Positions 62,037 through 64,000 of a stretch of DNA of 64,000 nucleotides are shown here, piece by piece (within the stretch, counting starts at the first letter, position 1; every line of letters begins with the position of its first letter). Source of the DNA: Vibrio porteresiae DSM 19223 (lineage in GTDB: Bacteria; Pseudomonadota; Gammaproteobacteria; Enterobacterales; Vibrionaceae); contig NZ_AP024895.1 of the NCBI RefSeq assembly GCF_024347055.1, positions 1,240,001-1,304,000 of the forward strand, read 5' to 3'. Position numbers and translations under genes: made by a program. The notes below the pieces were generated by a model. That model made no database searches. It worked only from the letters and a program-made list of their open reading frames with translations, and was not told where the DNA came from.

Positions 62037-63488
62037 GTGAAAAGCAATGCGTTATGTCCTCGCTGGCGCGCCATTCGTCCCCGTCATCTGGCTCTGACTT
62101 TGATCAGTGTGGCGGTACTCAATGGCTGTGCAGCCCCTGATGATGAAGCCACTCCGCAACTGACGGTTATGAGTGAACTTCACTACCAACAAAGTTTTGC
62201 CAACAGCCAATTAGTTAATTGGCCAACCATGGAGTGGTGGACTCGCTATCAAGATCCACAACTCAACACTTTGATGCAAGAAGCCTTTGCCAACTCGCCT
62301 GATCTGAAGATCGCGCAGGCGCGCTTACGTGATGCGCGCGGTATCGCTGAACAAATTGGCGCAGTTAAGCGTCCTTCAGTGGGGTTAAATGCCAGCGCTT
62401 CAGAAAGCAAGGTGAGTTACAAATATCAAGCTTACAGTCCGCCATACGATTGGAACGACTACGGTTCCGTTACCCTCAACTTCCAGTATGACTTTGACTT
62501 TTGGGGTAAAAACAAGGCTGCTGTGGTGGCTGCGACCAGTGAATTGGCTGCAACACAAGCAGAAACCGTTTCTGCCCAGTTAATGTTGGCGACCTCAATT
62601 GCCAATGCGTACGCCGAGCTGGCCCGTCTGTATAAAAACCAGCACACGGTGGATGAAGCAGTACAACTGCGTGCTAAAACCGTTGAGCTAATGCAAAAAC
62701 GTTATGACAACGGACTTGAGACACTCGGCTCGGTTAACCAAGCCAAAGCGATTCGCGCCAGTGTGGAAGCGGAATTGCTGGGAATTAATGAATCGATCGC
62801 ATTGCAGAAAAACGCCATTGCGGCACTGCTTGGTGAAGGCCCCGATCGCGCGTTAACCATAACCGAGCCTAAGATTGCTCTCGATAAACGCTATGGTTTA
62901 CCCAGCGAAGTGGGCATTGGCTTACTTGGACACCGTGCTGATATCACCGCCGCTCGTTGGCGCGCAGAAGCTGCAGCTCAGCGTGTCGGTATCGCCAAAG
63001 CGCAATACTACCCAGACGTAACTTTATCTGCGTTTATCGGTTATCAAGCCTTTGGTTTAGATAACTTAACGCGCACAGGTAACGATGCTGGCGGTATTGG
63101 CCCTGCTATCTACCTACCGCTGTTTACTGGCGGTCGATTAGACGGGCAACTCACTTCTGCTCGTGCCCATTATCAAGAAGCAGTCAACAGCTATAACCGC
63201 ACGTTGACCAACGCATTGCACGAAGTGGCGGATGTGGTGACCAGCAGTTCTGCGCTCGATGCTCGAATTCAAAAAACGCACGAAGCGGTTAATGCAGCAC
63301 AGCGTGCCTACGACATTGCCAATAATCGTTACAACGGTGGACTGGCGACTTACCTCGATGTGTTAGTCGCGGAAGAAGCGTTACTGAATAACCAAAGGGC
63401 GTTGGTTAACTTGCAATCGCGCGCTTTCAGTCTTGACCTCGCTCTAGTACATGCCTTGGGCGCAGGCTACCAACCTCAAAAGTCATGA
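62037..63488 (+). CDS. NodT-family outer-membrane efflux lipoprotein (GTG start)
   Basis: 483-aa TolC-like outer-membrane factor. The lipobox VLNGC places the lipidated Cys at residue 31. Two OEP repeats follow (about 75-270 and 290-475), with helical segments containing NSPDLKIAQARLRDARG and QAKAIRASVEAEL. The start codon is GTG at 62037 with AAGG about ten bases upstream. It is the first gene of a tripartite efflux operon with the EmrA-like gene 20 bp on. Confidence 0.9.
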   Translation: MKSNALCPRWRAIRPRHLALTLISVAVLNGCAAPDDEATPQLTVMSELHYQQSFANSQLVNWPTMEWWTRYQDPQLNTLMQEAFANSPDLKIAQARLRDARGIAEQIGAVKRPSVGLNASASESKVSYKYQAYSPPYDWNDYGSVTLNFQYDFDFWGKNKAAVVAATSELAATQAETVSAQLMLATSIANAYAELARLYKNQHTVDEAVQLRAKTVELMQKRYDNGLETLGSVNQAKAIRASVEAELLGINESIALQKNAIAALLGEGPDRALTITEPKIALDKRYGLPSEVGIGLLGHRADITAARWRAEAAAQRVGIAKAQYYPDVTLSAFIGYQAFGLDNLTRTGNDAGGIGPAIYLPLFTGGRLDGQLTSARAHYQEAVNSYNRTLTNALHEVADVVTSSSALDARIQKTHEAVNAAQRAYDIANNRYNGGLATYLDVLVAEEALLNNQRALVNLQSRAFSLDLALVHALGAGYQPQKS

Positions 63489-63508
63489 TCGGTTAAAAGG
63501 TTTTACAA

Positions 63509-64000
63509 ATGAGTACTGAACAATCTCAAAATGAGACAACTAATCTCGATAATCAACGTGTTAACCGTGCGCGCAAACGTGGTTTTACTGCGTTAGCGGC
63601 AGCGATTGTGATTGCCGCGGCCGGTTATGGTTCTTACTGGTATTTTTACGCATCTCGCTATGTCAGCACCGATAACGCGTATGCTGAAGCGGAAGTGGCT
63701 GCGGTGACGCCAGCGGTGGGTGGCATTATCGGTAAGGTAAATGTGGTCGATACCCAATTTGTGCACAAAGGCGATGTGCTCGTCCAGATTGATGATACCG
63801 ATGCTCGCATTACCCTTGATCGCGCCGCTGCCGATTTGGCGCTGGCGAAACGTCATGTGCAAAGTTACTTAGCCAATAATGACGGGTTAACCGCTTTAGT
63901 CGATGCACAAGAAGAGAATGCCAAACGCGCTGATGCTCAACTGCAAGCGTCAAAAGCAGACTTTGATCGTGCCACCATCGATCTAAAACGTCGTGAAGAC
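63509..64000 (+). CDS. EmrA/HlyD-family membrane fusion protein (3' partial)
   Basis: The first 164 codons of an efflux adaptor run open to the window end. A short cytosolic part is followed by one membrane helix (about 27-47), then the lipoyl/barrel-sandwich half VTPAVGGIIGKVNVVDTQFVHKGDVLVQID and the start of an alpha-hairpin. VSTDNAYAEAEVAAVTP is a hallmark of EmrA. AAAGG precedes the ATG at 63509. It bridges an inner-membrane MFS pump, probably encoded beyond the window, and the NodT-type factor. Confidence 0.93.
   Translation, partial: MSTEQSQNETTNLDNQRVNRARKRGFTALAAAIVIAAAGYGSYWYFYASRYVSTDNAYAEAEVAAVTPAVGGIIGKVNVVDTQFVHKGDVLVQIDDTDARITLDRAAADLALAKRHVQSYLANNDGLTALVDAQEENAKRADAQLQASKADFDRATIDLKRRED

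Overview
The window looks like chromosomal DNA of a Vibrio-like marine gammaproteobacterium. The evidence is family content: a complete L-ascorbate (ula) cluster with an added HAD phosphatase, a pst operon, DmsABC-type oxidoreductases, a TPP-riboswitch thiD-thiM operon, TyrB and SotB, with moderate GC and compact operons. I see no rRNA or tRNA gene, no CRISPR array and no prophage. Genes are cut at both window edges: a diguanylate cyclase at the left and an EmrA-like fusion protein at the right.

Layout. 1-2.1 kb: diguanylate cyclase and aldo/keto reductase. 2.3-6.2 kb: pstSCAB on the minus strand with a candidate Pho box. 6.5-13.9 kb: a TonB/ExbD/ExbB/M16-protease operon divergent from a TonB-dependent receptor across a Fur-like site; the gene set resembles a protease-associated import system of the FusA/FusC or PqqL type. 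14.6-22.3 kb: ascorbate utilisation, with a fused EIICB transporter, EIIA, UlaF, a HAD phosphatase, UlaD and UlaE on one strand, and UlaR and UlaG on the other. 22.5-26.7 kb: sugar O-acetyltransferase, kinase-like protein, Lrp/AsnC regulator, YitT-type membrane protein and TyrB. 26.8-28.3 kb: a RAYT (Y1 HUH) transposase gene between clusters of a short repeat. 28.3-37.4 kb: LysR regulator divergent from a five-gene Dpp/Opp-type importer followed by two M20 peptidases. 38.9-48.5 kb: two paralogous dmsABC operons; the first also carries a TorD/DmsD-type chaperone and a NapF-like ferredoxin. 48.6-53.0 kb: iron-siderophore-type ABC importer plus MFS transporter around a strong Fur box. 53.3-58.2 kb: glutathione peroxidase, SotB-like exporter and an AscG/AscB beta-glucoside pair. 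58.4-61.2 kb: pirin and thiD-thiM. 61.3 kb to the end: TetR regulator divergent from an EmrA-type efflux operon.

The most unusual signal is a dispersed element with consensus TTARCRGGACACACACC (R = A or G; reverse GGTGTGTGTCCYGYTAA). About twenty copies are visible. They flank the RAYT gene on both sides, form inverted pairs and clusters next to terminators, and also lie inside reading frames. In thiM they form a 45-bp, in-frame tandem array that lengthens the protein by about 45 residues. Two more copies lie in the M16 protease, one in the LysR gene and one in the second dmsC but not at the same codons of its paralogue. This looks like a REP/RAYT-type system that enters genes as well as intergenic DNA.

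All functional calls are from sequence reading only; no database search was possible.
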